A DNA stretch of 64,000 nt from an uncultured Ectothiorhodospiraceae bacterium (GTDB lineage Bacteria; Pseudomonadota; Gammaproteobacteria; UBA9214). Position numbers and translations under genes: made by a program. The notes below the pieces were generated by a model. That model was not told where the DNA came from, did no database searches, and saw nothing but the letters and a program-made list of their open reading frames with translations. Shown here piece after piece: positions 45,013 to 53,711 of the stretch. Each line of letters starts with the position of its first letter. Position 1 is the first letter of the stretch. The stretch covers positions 1 through 64,000 of the forward strand of contig CAMYJI010000005.1 of assembly GCA_947258545.1 (NCBI GenBank), written 5' to 3'.

Positions 45013-46863
45013 ATGGAATCGGGTCGATGCCCACTGACGGGGCTGCTTGCCTTTACCTGCTTATTCAACAGCCTGACACCGGAGGCCGCCACCAGGCAAT
45101 CCCCGCTCGTGGTCACCGCCACCCGCATGGCACAAACGGCTGATGAAACGCTCTCCGCAATCACCGTCATTACCCGTGCCGAAATCGAACGCAGCCAGGC
45201 GGGCAGCATTACCGAATTACTGCGTGGACGTACCGGTATCGACATTGCCAACCAGGGGGGCGCAGGCCAGCTGACCTCGATACTCATGCGCGGCACCAAT
45301 CCCGGCCATGTCACCCTGCTGATCGACGGCCTCCGTACGGGTTCCGTGACCGCGGGCAGGGTGTCGTGGGAATTCATCCCGTTGCAACAGGTCGAACGCA
45401 TTGAAATCGTACGCGGTCCCAACTCGGCCCTGTACGGCTCAGAGGCGATCGGCGGCGTCATCCAGATCTTCACCCGGCGCGGCAAGGGCCCGCTGCAGTG
45501 GAGTGCTATTGCCGGCGGCGGGCGTTACAACTCCCTCGAGGCGGCACTGGACTTCAGCGGCAGCGTCGACGACAACTGGTACTCCGGCCAGCTCTCCAGG
45601 CTGAAAACCGATGGTTTTGATGCCCGCGAACCCACTGTTGAGTTCGGAATCCCGATTAATGACCCGGATGACGACGGTCACGACAGCACGTCCCTGAGTC
45701 TCAGGGCCGGGCACCGTTTTTCCGGCGGGGCCGAACTCGAATTTCACGGTCTGCACGCGGAGGGCAACGTCGAGTTCGACAGCAACGATCCCTTTCCCAA
45801 CCAGGACGATTTCGTCGAGCAGGTGCTGGGGGTGTCATTGCGCGCACCCCTGACCGAGTACCTGAACCTTACCGCCACGGCGGGCCGCAGCCTGGATGAA
45901 AGGAAGAGCTTTCGTTCCGGGACTCCCGGCTCGGCAACACAGTTTGACTCGGAACGCCGCAGTTTCTCACTGCAGGGGGACTATTCGCGTTCCGATGCGG
46001 ACATCTTCACCCTCGGTCTTGACTACCATGACGACCGGGTCGACAGTTCCACACCTTACAACGAAACCGCGCGTTACACGCAGGCGGTGTTTGCGCAGTA
46101 CCGCGGCGAGCGAGGTAGACACACTCTGCTGACGCGCATCCGGCCACTGGATGACGAGCAGTTCGGCAGCCAAACGACCGGCAACCTGGCATGGGGTTAC
46201 CAGCTGCATGCGACGACCCGCCTGATCGCATCCTGGGGCACGGCGTACACGGCACCCACTTTCAATGACCTGTACTTCCCGGACTTCATGGGCTTCCCCA
46301 GCAGCAACCCGGACCTTGACCCCGAAGAATCGGAAACCCTCGAGATCGGTGCTGAAGGCCGTGCCGGTGGGCTCGACTGGGACCTGCGCGTCTTCCGCAC
46401 ACGCATCGACAACCTGATCGTATTCGACCTGGCCACCTTCCTGCCGGCCAATGTGAATGAAGCCACCATAGAAGGACTGGAGGCCTCGCTGTCCGGCGAT
46501 CTGTATGGCTGGACAACGAGCACTTCTGCAACCTTCCTGAAACCGCGCGATGACAACACCGGCAATATTCTGCCGCGGCGCGCCAAGCGCAGCCTCAAGC
46601 TGGACATCGACCGCCGGTTCGGAAGAACCGGCATCGGCGCCTCATTCATTGCGCAGAGCTCCCGCTTTGATGACCGGGGCAATACGATCGAGCTGGGCGG
46701 ATACGGCCAGCTCGATCTGCGTGCCTCATGGCAACTGGACCGCAACTGGCAATTGCAGGGCCGCCTGGAAAACGCTTTCGACAAGGACTACCAGAGCGTC
46801 AACACCTACAACACCGCAGGGCGCAACCTGTTCGTGACCCTGCGCTACCGCGCGGGTAACTAG
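45013..46863 (+). CDS. btuB: TonB-dependent vitamin B12 outer-membrane receptor BtuB
   Basis: A 616-residue outer-membrane receptor. The TonB box region (SPLVVTATR) is followed by a plug domain (ISELLRGRTGIDI-like segment at about 75, MRGTNPGHVTLLIDGLR, RIEIVRGPNSALYGSEAIGGVIQIFTRR) and a barrel with the terminal LFVTLRYRAGN. The ATG at 45013 follows TGGAGAAATTG; an upstream GTG at 44992 is less likely. Riboswitch control and neighbours give the substrate. Confidence 0.93.
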   Translation: MESGRCPLTGLLAFTCLFNSLTPEAATRQSPLVVTATRMAQTADETLSAITVITRAEIERSQAGSITELLRGRTGIDIANQGGAGQLTSILMRGTNPGHVTLLIDGLRTGSVTAGRVSWEFIPLQQVERIEIVRGPNSALYGSEAIGGVIQIFTRRGKGPLQWSAIAGGGRYNSLEAALDFSGSVDDNWYSGQLSRLKTDGFDAREPTVEFGIPINDPDDDGHDSTSLSLRAGHRFSGGAELEFHGLHAEGNVEFDSNDPFPNQDDFVEQVLGVSLRAPLTEYLNLTATAGRSLDERKSFRSGTPGSATQFDSERRSFSLQGDYSRSDADIFTLGLDYHDDRVDSSTPYNETARYTQAVFAQYRGERGRHTLLTRIRPLDDEQFGSQTTGNLAWGYQLHATTRLIASWGTAYTAPTFNDLYFPDFMGFPSSNPDLDPEESETLEIGAEGRAGGLDWDLRVFRTRIDNLIVFDLATFLPANVNEATIEGLEASLSGDLYGWTTSTSATFLKPRDDNTGNILPRRAKRSLKLDIDRRFGRTGIGASFIAQSSRFDDRGNTIELGGYGQLDLRASWQLDRNWQLQGRLENAFDKDYQSVNTYNTAGRNLFVTLRYRAGN

Positions 46864-46873
46864 GGGCACCACC

Positions 46874-47578
46874 ATGCTGCGTTTTATCGCCCTTTCACTG
46901 GCAATGCACGGCCTGCTTATCGGGGCCTGGTATGACCAGGAAACAGGGCCGGAGGAAATCAGCGGTGGCAGGACACTCGCGCTGGCATTGCTGCCGAACG
47001 CTGCAAAGGAAACGGACAACCGCATAAAAGCCCAGGCTGATCACAACACGCAGAACACGGCGCGTGCAGCACTGCAGCCCACACCACTCAGTCATCGCAG
47101 GACACGTGCACAGGAAAAGCAGCAGACCTTGCCGGTAGCCGCCAACCATCAACAGTCTGTGCCTGCACGCGCCGACCACATTGCTGCGGCCGCATCCGTC
47201 ACGAGCGGGGATACCCTTGCAACGGCGACCCGTGGATTAGCCAGCCCAGCGTACGAAGCAACAACTCCTGCAGCAGACGACATGCTTGCAAGGCATTCCG
47301 TACAAACCGCTGTTTCCATAGCGCTCAAGGAGAATTTCCGCTACCCGAGGATTGCCCGTCGCAATGGCTGGGAAGGAACGGTAATCCTCGCTATACGGGT
47401 GCTACCGGACGGGCAACTGACGGACATACTGGTCTCCAGCAGTTCCGGGCACCCGGTGCTTGACCGCGCCGCCATCAAAATCTTGCAGACCGCAAGCGTG
47501 CCACAGGCAAAACAGTGGCTGAATGACCAGGCCGTTGATCTTGTAGTACCTGTTGAATACAGGCTTCTGGAGGGCTGA
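46874..47578 (+). CDS. tonB: Energy transducer TonB
   Basis: A 234-residue protein. A short N-terminal hydrophobic segment (MLRFIALSLAMHGLLIGAW, with the conserved His), a long low-complexity periplasmic spacer (about 30-140), and a TonB C-terminal domain (NFRYPRIARRNGWEGTVILAIRVLPDGQL, SSSGHPVLDRAAIKIL). The spacer is not the usual Pro/Lys-rich type. Dedicated to BtuB by position, 10 bp downstream. Confidence 0.9.
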   Translation: MLRFIALSLAMHGLLIGAWYDQETGPEEISGGRTLALALLPNAAKETDNRIKAQADHNTQNTARAALQPTPLSHRRTRAQEKQQTLPVAANHQQSVPARADHIAAAASVTSGDTLATATRGLASPAYEATTPAADDMLARHSVQTAVSIALKENFRYPRIARRNGWEGTVILAIRVLPDGQLTDILVSSSSGHPVLDRAAIKILQTASVPQAKQWLNDQAVDLVVPVEYRLLEG

Positions 47579-47579
47579 C

Positions 47580-48125
47580 ATGGGTAACCGACTGACGAAG
47601 ATCTACACCCGTACCGGGGATGATGGCACCACCGGCCTGAGTGACGGTGGACGTATCGACAAGGACGACCCACGCATCGAGGCCATCGGCGAAATTGACG
47701 AACTCAACAGCACCATCGGCCTGCTGCTCAGCAAAGACGTTCCAGAAACCATCCGTTCGACATTGACAGGTATACAGCACCGCCTGTTCGACATCGGCGG
47801 CGAACTGAGCATGCCTGGCCACAACACCCTGCAGCCGGACCGTGTCAAGGCGCTGGAACAGGCCCTCGATGAATTCAACAGCGAACTGCCGGCCCTGAAG
47901 GAATTCATCCTCCCGGGCGGTACTCCGGCTGCCGCCTCTTGTCACCTTGCGCGCGCCGTCTGCCGCCGCGCCGAGCGCTGTGTCCACCGGCTGGCGAAAA
48001 CCGCAGCGGTCAACCCGACGACGTTGAAATACCTGAACCGTCTGTCCGACCTGTTGTTTGTTATGGCGCGCCAGCTGAACAGGCAGGCGGGATACCCGGA
48101 CGTTTTCTGGCAGCATGAGAGGTGA
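47580..48125 (+). CDS. ATP:cob(I)alamin adenosyltransferase, PduO type
   Basis: Makes adenosylcobalamin from cob(I)alamin and ATP. The 181-residue protein has the PduO signature KIYTRTGDDGTTGLSDGGRI near the start, the ATP-contact segment FILPGGTPAAASCHLARAVCRRAER (about 117-141) and LNRLSDLLFVMAR. It starts 1 bp after the tonB stop, so the three genes form a riboswitch-controlled operon for uptake and activation of B12. Confidence 0.93.
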   Translation: MGNRLTKIYTRTGDDGTTGLSDGGRIDKDDPRIEAIGEIDELNSTIGLLLSKDVPETIRSTLTGIQHRLFDIGGELSMPGHNTLQPDRVKALEQALDEFNSELPALKEFILPGGTPAAASCHLARAVCRRAERCVHRLAKTAAVNPTTLKYLNRLSDLLFVMARQLNRQAGYPDVFWQHER

Positions 48126-48245
48126 ATGACAAGGTTATTATCTGTATCAGTCTGTATTTGATCTGGCAGGCAGTTTCAGGTCAATTCAAGCCCCGGTCGT
48201 TTCCACAAGTGTCCGGTAACGGCCGCCAAGAGCAGTTACTCCCGC

Positions 48246-48350
48246 AAATAAAAAACGGCGGCCCAAAGGCCGCCGCTCCTCCCCCCTCGTTTCCTCCCAC
48301 CCAAGGTCTATGCAGGAGAATAGTTTAGAGGCCAGTAGGGGGGCCATTAG
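48246..48350 (-). ncRNA. Candidate small RNA with intrinsic terminator
   Basis: On the minus strand a strong terminator, CGGCGGCC-CAAA loop-GGCCGCCG (48256-48275) followed by TTTTTTATTT, has no gene ending near it; the nearest minus-strand gene ends 445 bp upstream. About 100 nt upstream are weak -35 (TTGCGA) and -10 (TACAGT) boxes. The intervening RNA contains a C-rich segment (GGCCCCCCTACTGGCC) and a G-rich segment (GGGAGGAAACGAGGGGGGAG) with two GGA motifs that could pair with each other or bind CsrA/RsmA. No known Rfam family is recognised. Confidence 0.45.
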
Positions 48351-48720
48351 GGAAAATACTTACACTGTAGAATCGGAACGGCATGTTTCGCAAAGTTATC
48401 AAGAGAGCCGATGTCGTCCATCTAACGTACTTGTCTGGATTTTAACTTTTTTTTAATTGCCGGGCCCGGCTAAAACACGACCTTTTGATCAATATGGAAG
48501 CGGCCTAAAGGGCCGTCACTGAATAAACAGTATTGATCTGATTTCTTGCTTCTGGGTATGCCAATCTGCCACAGCAAGCGGGTCTTCCGGCGATAAAGAG
48601 TTGCCGATCTGTATGTCAGCAGGCTGTTGTACTGAATAGAGATCTCGAGAGGAAAATATCTCCGGCGTATTTGATTAAAGCGTGCTCAGATACTAATTAC
48701 TGATACGAATCAACCAGGAC
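48351..48720. other. Non-coding, AT-richer gap
   Basis: No open frame with coding character is seen. It contains a perfect 12-bp palindrome GCCGGGCCCGGC (48459-48470) next to a T-run (48447-48456), and a weaker hairpin GCGGCCTAAAGGGCCGT (48499-48515). Base composition is clearly less GC-rich than in the flanking genes. Confidence 0.5.
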
Positions 48721-49074
48721 CTAGTTGAGTACCTTGTATCCACGGTTGCGCAGACAATTCTTTATCACGCGATCCTTCTCGTTTTTAGCCTTGCTGCCAC
48801 CGCCTACCGCACCGGTTACGGATCCGGCACCAGCGAGCCTGCCTGCAGTTCGGCTGTTATCCACGATCGCGCCGATCACACCACCAAGGACTGCACCGCC
48901 GACGGCCCCCCTGGCTACCTCGGCCTCGGTCGGGACCTGTTCCGCATAGACGTTGCATTCGGCCAGGTCACGATCATACATTGACATGTCCGTTCCGTTC
49001 TGGTCTACGATAATTCTTTGTGATGAACAAGCCGCTAACAACATTAGCGCAACCAAAATGCCGATTCGGTACAT
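48721..49074 (-). CDS. Glycine-zipper lipoprotein
   Basis: A 117-residue protein with a lipoprotein signal (LMLLAACSS, Cys16), then a glycine-zipper membrane segment (ARGAVGGAVLGGVIGAIVDN and GAGSVTGAVGGGS) and a C-terminal KNCLRNRGYKVLN, which is a common ending in this group. Two further cysteines (ECNVY, NCLRN) may form a disulfide. Function unknown; probably envelope-associated. Confidence 0.8.
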   Translation of the reverse strand: MYRIGILVALMLLAACSSQRIIVDQNGTDMSMYDRDLAECNVYAEQVPTEAEVARGAVGGAVLGGVIGAIVDNSRTAGRLAGAGSVTGAVGGGSKAKNEKDRVIKNCLRNRGYKVLN

Positions 49075-49684
49075 CGCCTAGTCTCCTGCGTTTGGAAAAT
49101 TATCAGCCATTCGCCAGCCCATTGCCACGATTACGCGACATATTCTACCACCCGGGCCGGTGCTGACAGTGCATCTTTAACAAAAGATGACAATAGCGTG
49201 GTGTATTGATCTCGATTTGGAATGGAGCGAGTCAATCCGGAAATATATTCATTAATCCAGAGTTGTGTGCAAGTGAACGTCCGAAAAGATGGCGGATTCA
49301 ACCGTGTCCGGTGCAATTTCCTGCATGTTTGCGTTCCACTCAAGATTAATGGAACAAAGATGATGCAGAGGAAATCGTGGTGAGTCACTATTCCTGACTG
49401 TGCCTCCCCACCAGGGAGCATCCAATCGAAAGGCAGGTCTTCCATGATTGCGGATTACCAGTACCACAGAAACGCCTGCCCGCATACTTGCCTGCACATG
49501 AGCAGCCTTCGCAAGCACAAGCTAAGTGGGTGTCCGATCCTGCTAATTTCCACTTCTTAATATGCATAATATGATTGACACATCAGGTTCGAAACGGATC
49601 ATGCGGGATTTGACAATACAAGCAGTATCACTTCCATAGTTTCTAGATATTATCTGTCGCTGTTGTATTTGATATTTCTTGCTT
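49075..49684. other. 610-bp gap without a supported gene
   Basis: Composition is near 45-50% GC, lower than the genes around it. Minus-strand open frames exist (for example 49252-49518, 88 codons) but show no recognisable domain, and codon use is unlike the neighbours. No repeat or terminator stands out. Confidence 0.5.
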
Positions 49685-50590
49685 TCACTTCTCACTTTGA
49701 CTGCGCACTTCGTCGAGCAGGCGACATAACTGTTCCGCACCGTCCAGCACACGCGGCGAATGACGCACCATCACGTCACGCGGAATTGTAAAGAGATGCC
49801 CGTTCTGCACCGCCGTCAGTTCCTGCCAGCGTGACCACCTCTTGTGCAAACCAGGCAGTGCCTCTGCGCCTCCGCCGGCAATGATCGCCTGCGGATCTGC
49901 TGCCAGCACCGCCTCTACACCGATCTGTGGCGCCAGGCCCGGCAGCTTGTTGAATACGTTGCGGCCGCCGCACAGGCGAATGACATCGCTGATAAGATGC
50001 TCCCCATTGACGGTCATGAGCGGCCGCTGCCAGATTGAATAGAACACGCTGACCTTATCGCGCTGCGCATAACGCCGGGCCAGGGCGGCATGGCGATGCC
50101 TGAAGGCACTGACCTGTTCACGCGCCTGTTCAGTGCTGCCGGCCAGCAAGCCGAAGCGTTCCAGGCTGGTCACAACGTCCTCCAGGCGACGTGGTTCGGA
50201 GACAAACACCTGCAGGCCCAGCTGGCGCAGCCGCCTGACCTGGTGGGCCGGATTCCCGCTTTGCCAGGCAATCACCAGCTCCGGCCGCAGACCGACAATG
50301 GCTTCCAGGTCCAGCCCGTTGCCGCCACTGATGCGCGGCAGGCTTTCCGCGGCAGCGGGATAGTTGCTGTATTCGGACACCCCGACGACGGCAGCGCCGG
50401 CACCGGCGGCGAACAACAGTTCGGTGATATGCGGCGCCAGGCTGGCGATGCGCTGCACGGGTTGCTCGAATGCGAACCGGTTGCCGGCATCATCCGTCAC
50501 CAGTATCGCCGGCCACGCCGGCGTCAGCGGCACCACCCACAGCAGCAACAGACCGAACAGCCGGGAAGGTCCCTGTGTTGATATCACCAT
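49685..50590 (-). CDS. btuF: Periplasmic cobalamin-binding protein BtuF-like
   Basis: A 301-residue substrate-binding protein with a signal peptide (cut near AWPA-ILVTDD) and the class III binding-protein pattern: FEQPVQRIASLAPHITELLFAAGAGAAVVGVSEYSNYP and LDLEAIVGLRPELVIAW, then IWQRPLMTVNGEHLISDVIRLCGGRNVF. It delivers cobalamin to BtuCD, whose genes lie 5 kb away on the opposite strand. A related heme or siderophore binder is possible, but the cobalamin context favours BtuF. Confidence 0.85.
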   Translation of the reverse strand: MVISTQGPSRLFGLLLLWVVPLTPAWPAILVTDDAGNRFAFEQPVQRIASLAPHITELLFAAGAGAAVVGVSEYSNYPAAAESLPRISGGNGLDLEAIVGLRPELVIAWQSGNPAHQVRRLRQLGLQVFVSEPRRLEDVVTSLERFGLLAGSTEQAREQVSAFRHRHAALARRYAQRDKVSVFYSIWQRPLMTVNGEHLISDVIRLCGGRNVFNKLPGLAPQIGVEAVLAADPQAIIAGGGAEALPGLHKRWSRWQELTAVQNGHLFTIPRDVMVRHSPRVLDGAEQLCRLLDEVRSQSEK

Positions 50591-50683
50591 GTGCAGAATT
50601 CAGGCCTCAGGGTACTCCAGACAGGCAACCGGTTGCGTTATACTCTCGCGTCCAGCAAGCAGATACAAGACGAAAGCACGCAC

Positions 50684-51454
50684 ATGCAATCACCCGTAGT
50701 GCTGATAGGTGTCGGCGAAACGGGCGGGGTCTTTGCCCGCGGCCTGCTGCGCGCCGGTTACCCCGTCTATCCCGTCGCCCGCAATGACGATATCGCCGTC
50801 GCGGCGCAGGAACTGCCGGCACCGGCACTGGTGTTGGTGGCGGTTGCCGAGCCTGACCTGCACCCGGTACTGGAACAGATACCCCCTGCCTGGCAGGCGC
50901 GCCTGGGGCTGCTGCAGAACGAGCTGTTGCCGCGCGACTGGGAACACTACGGTTTTATCAATCCCACCGTAATCTCGGTGTGGTTCGAGAAAAAACCCGG
51001 CCAGGATGCCAGGGTGCTGATACCCTCACCGGTGTTCGGGCCACAGGCCGAGCTACTCGTGGAGGCACTCGGCACCATCAATATCCCGGCACGGGTAGTG
51101 AAAAGCGCCACTGACATGCTGCGGGAACTGGTTATCAAGAACGTCTACATTGTCACCACGAACTGCGCTGGCCTCGTCACCGGCGGTACGGTGAGCGGGT
51201 TGTGGACGAACCACCGCAAACTGGCGGAGGCCGTGGCCCTCGAGGTCATCCAGATCCAGGAGACCCTCACAGGACAGTCATTGCCCACCGCCGAACTCGT
51301 CCAGGGCATGCTGACCGCCTTTGACGGCGATCCCGATCATCGCTGCATGGGAAGAAGCGCTCCAGCACGTCTGCAACGCGCCCTGGAACAGGCCGATGCC
51401 GCCGGGCTGGCAGTGCCCAGCTTGCGGGAGATCGCTGCACGACAGGCGCAGTAA
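50684..51454 (+). CDS. Rossmann-fold oxidoreductase-like protein (ketopantoate reductase-like N-terminus)
   Basis: A 256-residue protein. The N-terminal PVVLIGVGETGGVFARGLL is a dinucleotide-binding motif (GxGxxG variant), followed by a 6-phosphogluconate-dehydrogenase-like layout with a helical C-terminal half. It lacks the standard ketopantoate reductase catalytic set, so the substrate is unknown. ATG at 50684 chosen over the longer frame from 50591, which overlaps the divergent btuF start region. Confidence 0.65.
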   Translation: MQSPVVLIGVGETGGVFARGLLRAGYPVYPVARNDDIAVAAQELPAPALVLVAVAEPDLHPVLEQIPPAWQARLGLLQNELLPRDWEHYGFINPTVISVWFEKKPGQDARVLIPSPVFGPQAELLVEALGTINIPARVVKSATDMLRELVIKNVYIVTTNCAGLVTGGTVSGLWTNHRKLAEAVALEVIQIQETLTGQSLPTAELVQGMLTAFDGDPDHRCMGRSAPARLQRALEQADAAGLAVPSLREIAARQAQ

Positions 51455-51466
51455 GAAATCGGGGAC

Positions 51467-51599
51467 ATTCTGCTTTTTCATACAAAACGGTAGGTCGGAT
51501 TAGCGTAAGTGTAATCCGACGCTCTTAAATGTCGGATTACGGTGCTGCACACCTAAATCCGGCCTACAAATACCGTTTCGTCGAAAAAAGCAGAATGAC
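51467..51599. repeat. MITE-like imperfect palindrome between convergent genes
   Basis: Outer arms CATTCTGCTTTTTC (left) and GAAAAAAGCAGAATG (right) are followed inward by AAACGGTA / TACCGTTT and by GTAGGTCGGATTA / AAATCCGGCCTAC, with a central GTAATCCGAC ... GTCGGATTAC pair. The whole 130-bp block can fold back on itself. It lies exactly in the gap between the reductase-like and ROK kinase genes, so it may also stop transcription from both sides. Confidence 0.75.
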
Positions 51600-51604
51600 T
51601 CCTG

Positions 51605-52534
51605 TTACTCCACGGCGGGCCACAACCAGGCGGCACCTCGCACCCCGCTGGAATCGCCGTGCATCGCCCTGACCAGCTGCGTCTCGACACGATCTGAAAA
51701 CACATAGCGCGCCCACAACGCCGGCACAGACGCATACAACGTGTCGATATTGGACACGCCACCACCGAGCACGATCACGTCCGGGTCGATCACGTTGATG
51801 ACACTGGCGAGCGCCCGGGCCATGCGGTCGGCGTGGCGCTGCAGACATTCCTTGGCCGGGGCATCCCCCTTGGCTGCACGCCGGCTGATCTCGACGGCAT
51901 CAAGCGTCTCGCCTTGCCGATCCGCGTAGTCACGCGCCAGGCCGGTACCGGACAACCAGGTCTCGATGCAGCCCTGCAGTCCACAATAGCAATCGGGTCC
52001 CGGTAACTCGTCGGGACGCGGCCACGGCAGGGGATTATGCCCCCATTCGCCGGCAATGCCGTTCGGTCCCGCAACCAGCTTGCCGTCAACGACGATTCCA
52101 CCACCGGTTCCGGTGCCGACAATCACTCCGAATACCACGGCCGCGCCGGCCGCGGCCCCGTCCGAGGCCTCCGACAGGGCAAAGCAGTCCGCGTCGTTGG
52201 CAAACTGCAGGGGACTCTCCAGCAAGGCCTCGAGATCGCGGCGCAGGGGTTGGCCATTCAGGCACACCGAGTTGGAATTCTTGACCAGGCCGGTTGCCCG
52301 CGACCAGGAGCCGGGCATGCCGATGCCCACCGGGCAGGTGCGGCCCGCGTCGCGTTCCAGTGCGGCCACCAGGTCACGGATCGCAACCAGCGTGCCCGGA
52401 TAGTCACCAACCGGCGTCGCCACCCGCTCACGGGCACGTACGGCGCCGTCCGACGCCAGCACGATGCCTTCTATCTTGGTCCCGCCGAGATCGATCCCGA
52501 TTCGCATGGTGGCCATGGCCGCACGGCCTGTCAT
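51605..52534 (-). CDS. ROK-family sugar kinase (Mak fructokinase-like)
   Basis: Phosphorylates a hexose with ATP. The protein has RIGIDLGGTKIEGIVL at the start, GVIVGTGTGGGIVVDGKL, and the ROK zinc motif GHNPLPW ... CYCGLQGCIETWLSGTG, which resembles E. coli Mak more than NagK. Length up to 309. The ATG at 52534 overlaps the upstream stop (ATGA); ATGs at 52516 and 52507 are alternatives closer to the usual N-terminus. Last gene of a four-gene overlapping operon with ampD. Confidence 0.9.
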   Translation of the reverse strand: MTGRAAMATMRIGIDLGGTKIEGIVLASDGAVRARERVATPVGDYPGTLVAIRDLVAALERDAGRTCPVGIGMPGSWSRATGLVKNSNSVCLNGQPLRRDLEALLESPLQFANDADCFALSEASDGAAAGAAVVFGVIVGTGTGGGIVVDGKLVAGPNGIAGEWGHNPLPWPRPDELPGPDCYCGLQGCIETWLSGTGLARDYADRQGETLDAVEISRRAAKGDAPAKECLQRHADRMARALASVINVIDPDVIVLGGGVSNIDTLYASVPALWARYVFSDRVETQLVRAMHGDSSGVRGAAWLWPAVE

Positions 52535-53136
52535 TCACTGGCGCGGAAGACCAGGTTGAAGATACGGTCTCGGTCGGTGCGAATACGGCTGATGCCGGCG
52601 TTGGCTATGCTGATACGGTACATGCTGGCGAGCGGGACATCGAGGGCATGCGCCATGATGGCGCGGATCACCCCGGCATGCGCTACCACCAGCACCGACT
52701 GCCCGGGAAATCGCTCCAGCAACTCGACAAATCCGGACTGTACACGCGCATAGAAGGCATCCAGCGGCTCGGCACCCGCCGGGCGGTTACTGACCGGGTC
52801 CCGGTAAAAGCGTGCGACCTGGCCGGGTGTTATCTGTTCCAGCTCGGCGCGGGTTTTGCCTTCCCACTCACCGAAGCCGACCTCCCGGAAGCGCGGCTCC
52901 CGATGAACCGACAGTTGGTGCCGCTCACCCAGCGAATCAGCAAACTCACAGCAGCGCAGCAGCGGCGAGGTGACAATCTGTTGCCAGTCGGCCGATTCGC
53001 CCACGGCAGACCACATCTGCTGCCAGCCCTTTTTGCTCAGTGCATCATCAATCTGGCCACGATAGCGCCGGCCCCCGATCGGTTCGCCATGGCGCAGGAG
53101 ATCAATCCGGGTCTCTCGATAGGAATCCGAAGCCAT
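52531..53136 (-). CDS. Histidine phosphatase family protein (CobC/GpmB-like)
   Basis: A 201-residue phosphatase with the phospho-His motif LLRHGEP (about residue 13), TSPLLRCCEFAD, the acid EVGFGEWEGKT and the second His in VVAHAGVIRAIMA. The fold fits alpha-ribazole phosphatase, phosphoglycerate mutase or related enzymes. Although cobalamin genes are near, this operon is separate, so the substrate is open. The ATG at 53136 has GGAG eight bases upstream. Confidence 0.88.
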   Translation of the reverse strand: MASDSYRETRIDLLRHGEPIGGRRYRGQIDDALSKKGWQQMWSAVGESADWQQIVTSPLLRCCEFADSLGERHQLSVHREPRFREVGFGEWEGKTRAELEQITPGQVARFYRDPVSNRPAGAEPLDAFYARVQSGFVELLERFPGQSVLVVAHAGVIRAIMAHALDVPLASMYRISIANAGISRIRTDRDRIFNLVFRASE

Positions 53137-53150
53137 CAACACCACTCCAT

Positions 53151-53711
53151 TCAGGTCACATCAGCCGGCAACCGGTCCCTGAGACACTGCCAGTCGAAGG
53201 CAGGGCCCGGGTCCGTCTTGCGCCCGGGTGCGATATCGGAATGCCCGGCGATGCGCTCGTATGACAGGCCCGGGAAGGCCTGCACCAAGGACCGTATGAC
53301 CGCGGCAAGCCGGTCATACTGGACGGGGGTATAGGGTTCGTCATCCAGGCCTTCGAGTTCAATACCAATGGAAAAATCATTGCAGGCACTGCAGCCATCA
53401 TAGCAAGACTCGCCGGCATGCCAGGCGCGCTTGTTGAATGGCACATACTGCACGCTCTCGCCGTCGCGCCGGATCAGCAGATGACTGGAGACGCACAATC
53501 CCTCCAGCTCCGAGAAGTAGGGGTGTGCGCCGGTGTCGAGCCGGTTGGTGAACAGGTCATCGATCCAGTGACCGCCGTATTCCCCCGGCGGCAGGCTAAT
53601 GCCGTGAATGACGATCAGGGATATATCGTTGCAGTCGGGACGTTCGTCACAGTTCGGCGAGGGCACCTGCCGTGCATCGGACAACAGCCCGTCGGTCACA
53701 TCGATCTTCAC
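53151..53711 (-). CDS. ampD: 1,6-anhydro-N-acetylmuramyl-L-alanine amidase AmpD
   Basis: Cytosolic zinc amidase that cuts stem peptides from anhydroMurNAc in peptidoglycan recycling. The 186-residue protein has LIVIHGISLPPGEYGG (zinc His), HLLIRRDG, RAWHAGES, NDFSIGIELEG and the closing IAGHSDIAPGRKTDPGPAFDW (zinc His and Asp). The start is a GTG at 53711 overlapping the thioredoxin-like stop by 4 bp. Its product feeds AnmK, encoded at 3.4 kb. Confidence 0.96.
   Translation of the reverse strand: MKIDVTDGLLSDARQVPSPNCDERPDCNDISLIVIHGISLPPGEYGGHWIDDLFTNRLDTGAHPYFSELEGLCVSSHLLIRRDGESVQYVPFNKRAWHAGESCYDGCSACNDFSIGIELEGLDDEPYTPVQYDRLAAVIRSLVQAFPGLSYERIAGHSDIAPGRKTDPGPAFDWQCLRDRLPADVT

Noticed and set aside
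48122-48328. Plus-strand open frame of 68 codons after the adenosyltransferase
   Set aside because: It runs through a strong hairpin terminator of the other strand and has no coding features; overlap with the previous stop is not enough support.
49252-49518. Minus-strand open frame of 88 codons
   Set aside because: No recognisable domain, codon use unlike neighbours and overlapped by another equally poor frame; left as unannotated gap.
51605-52534. ROK protein as NagK N-acetylglucosamine kinase
   Set aside because: The GHNPLPW and CYCGLQGCIETWLSGTG pattern is closer to Mak fructokinase; NagK remains possible but is not supported by motifs.
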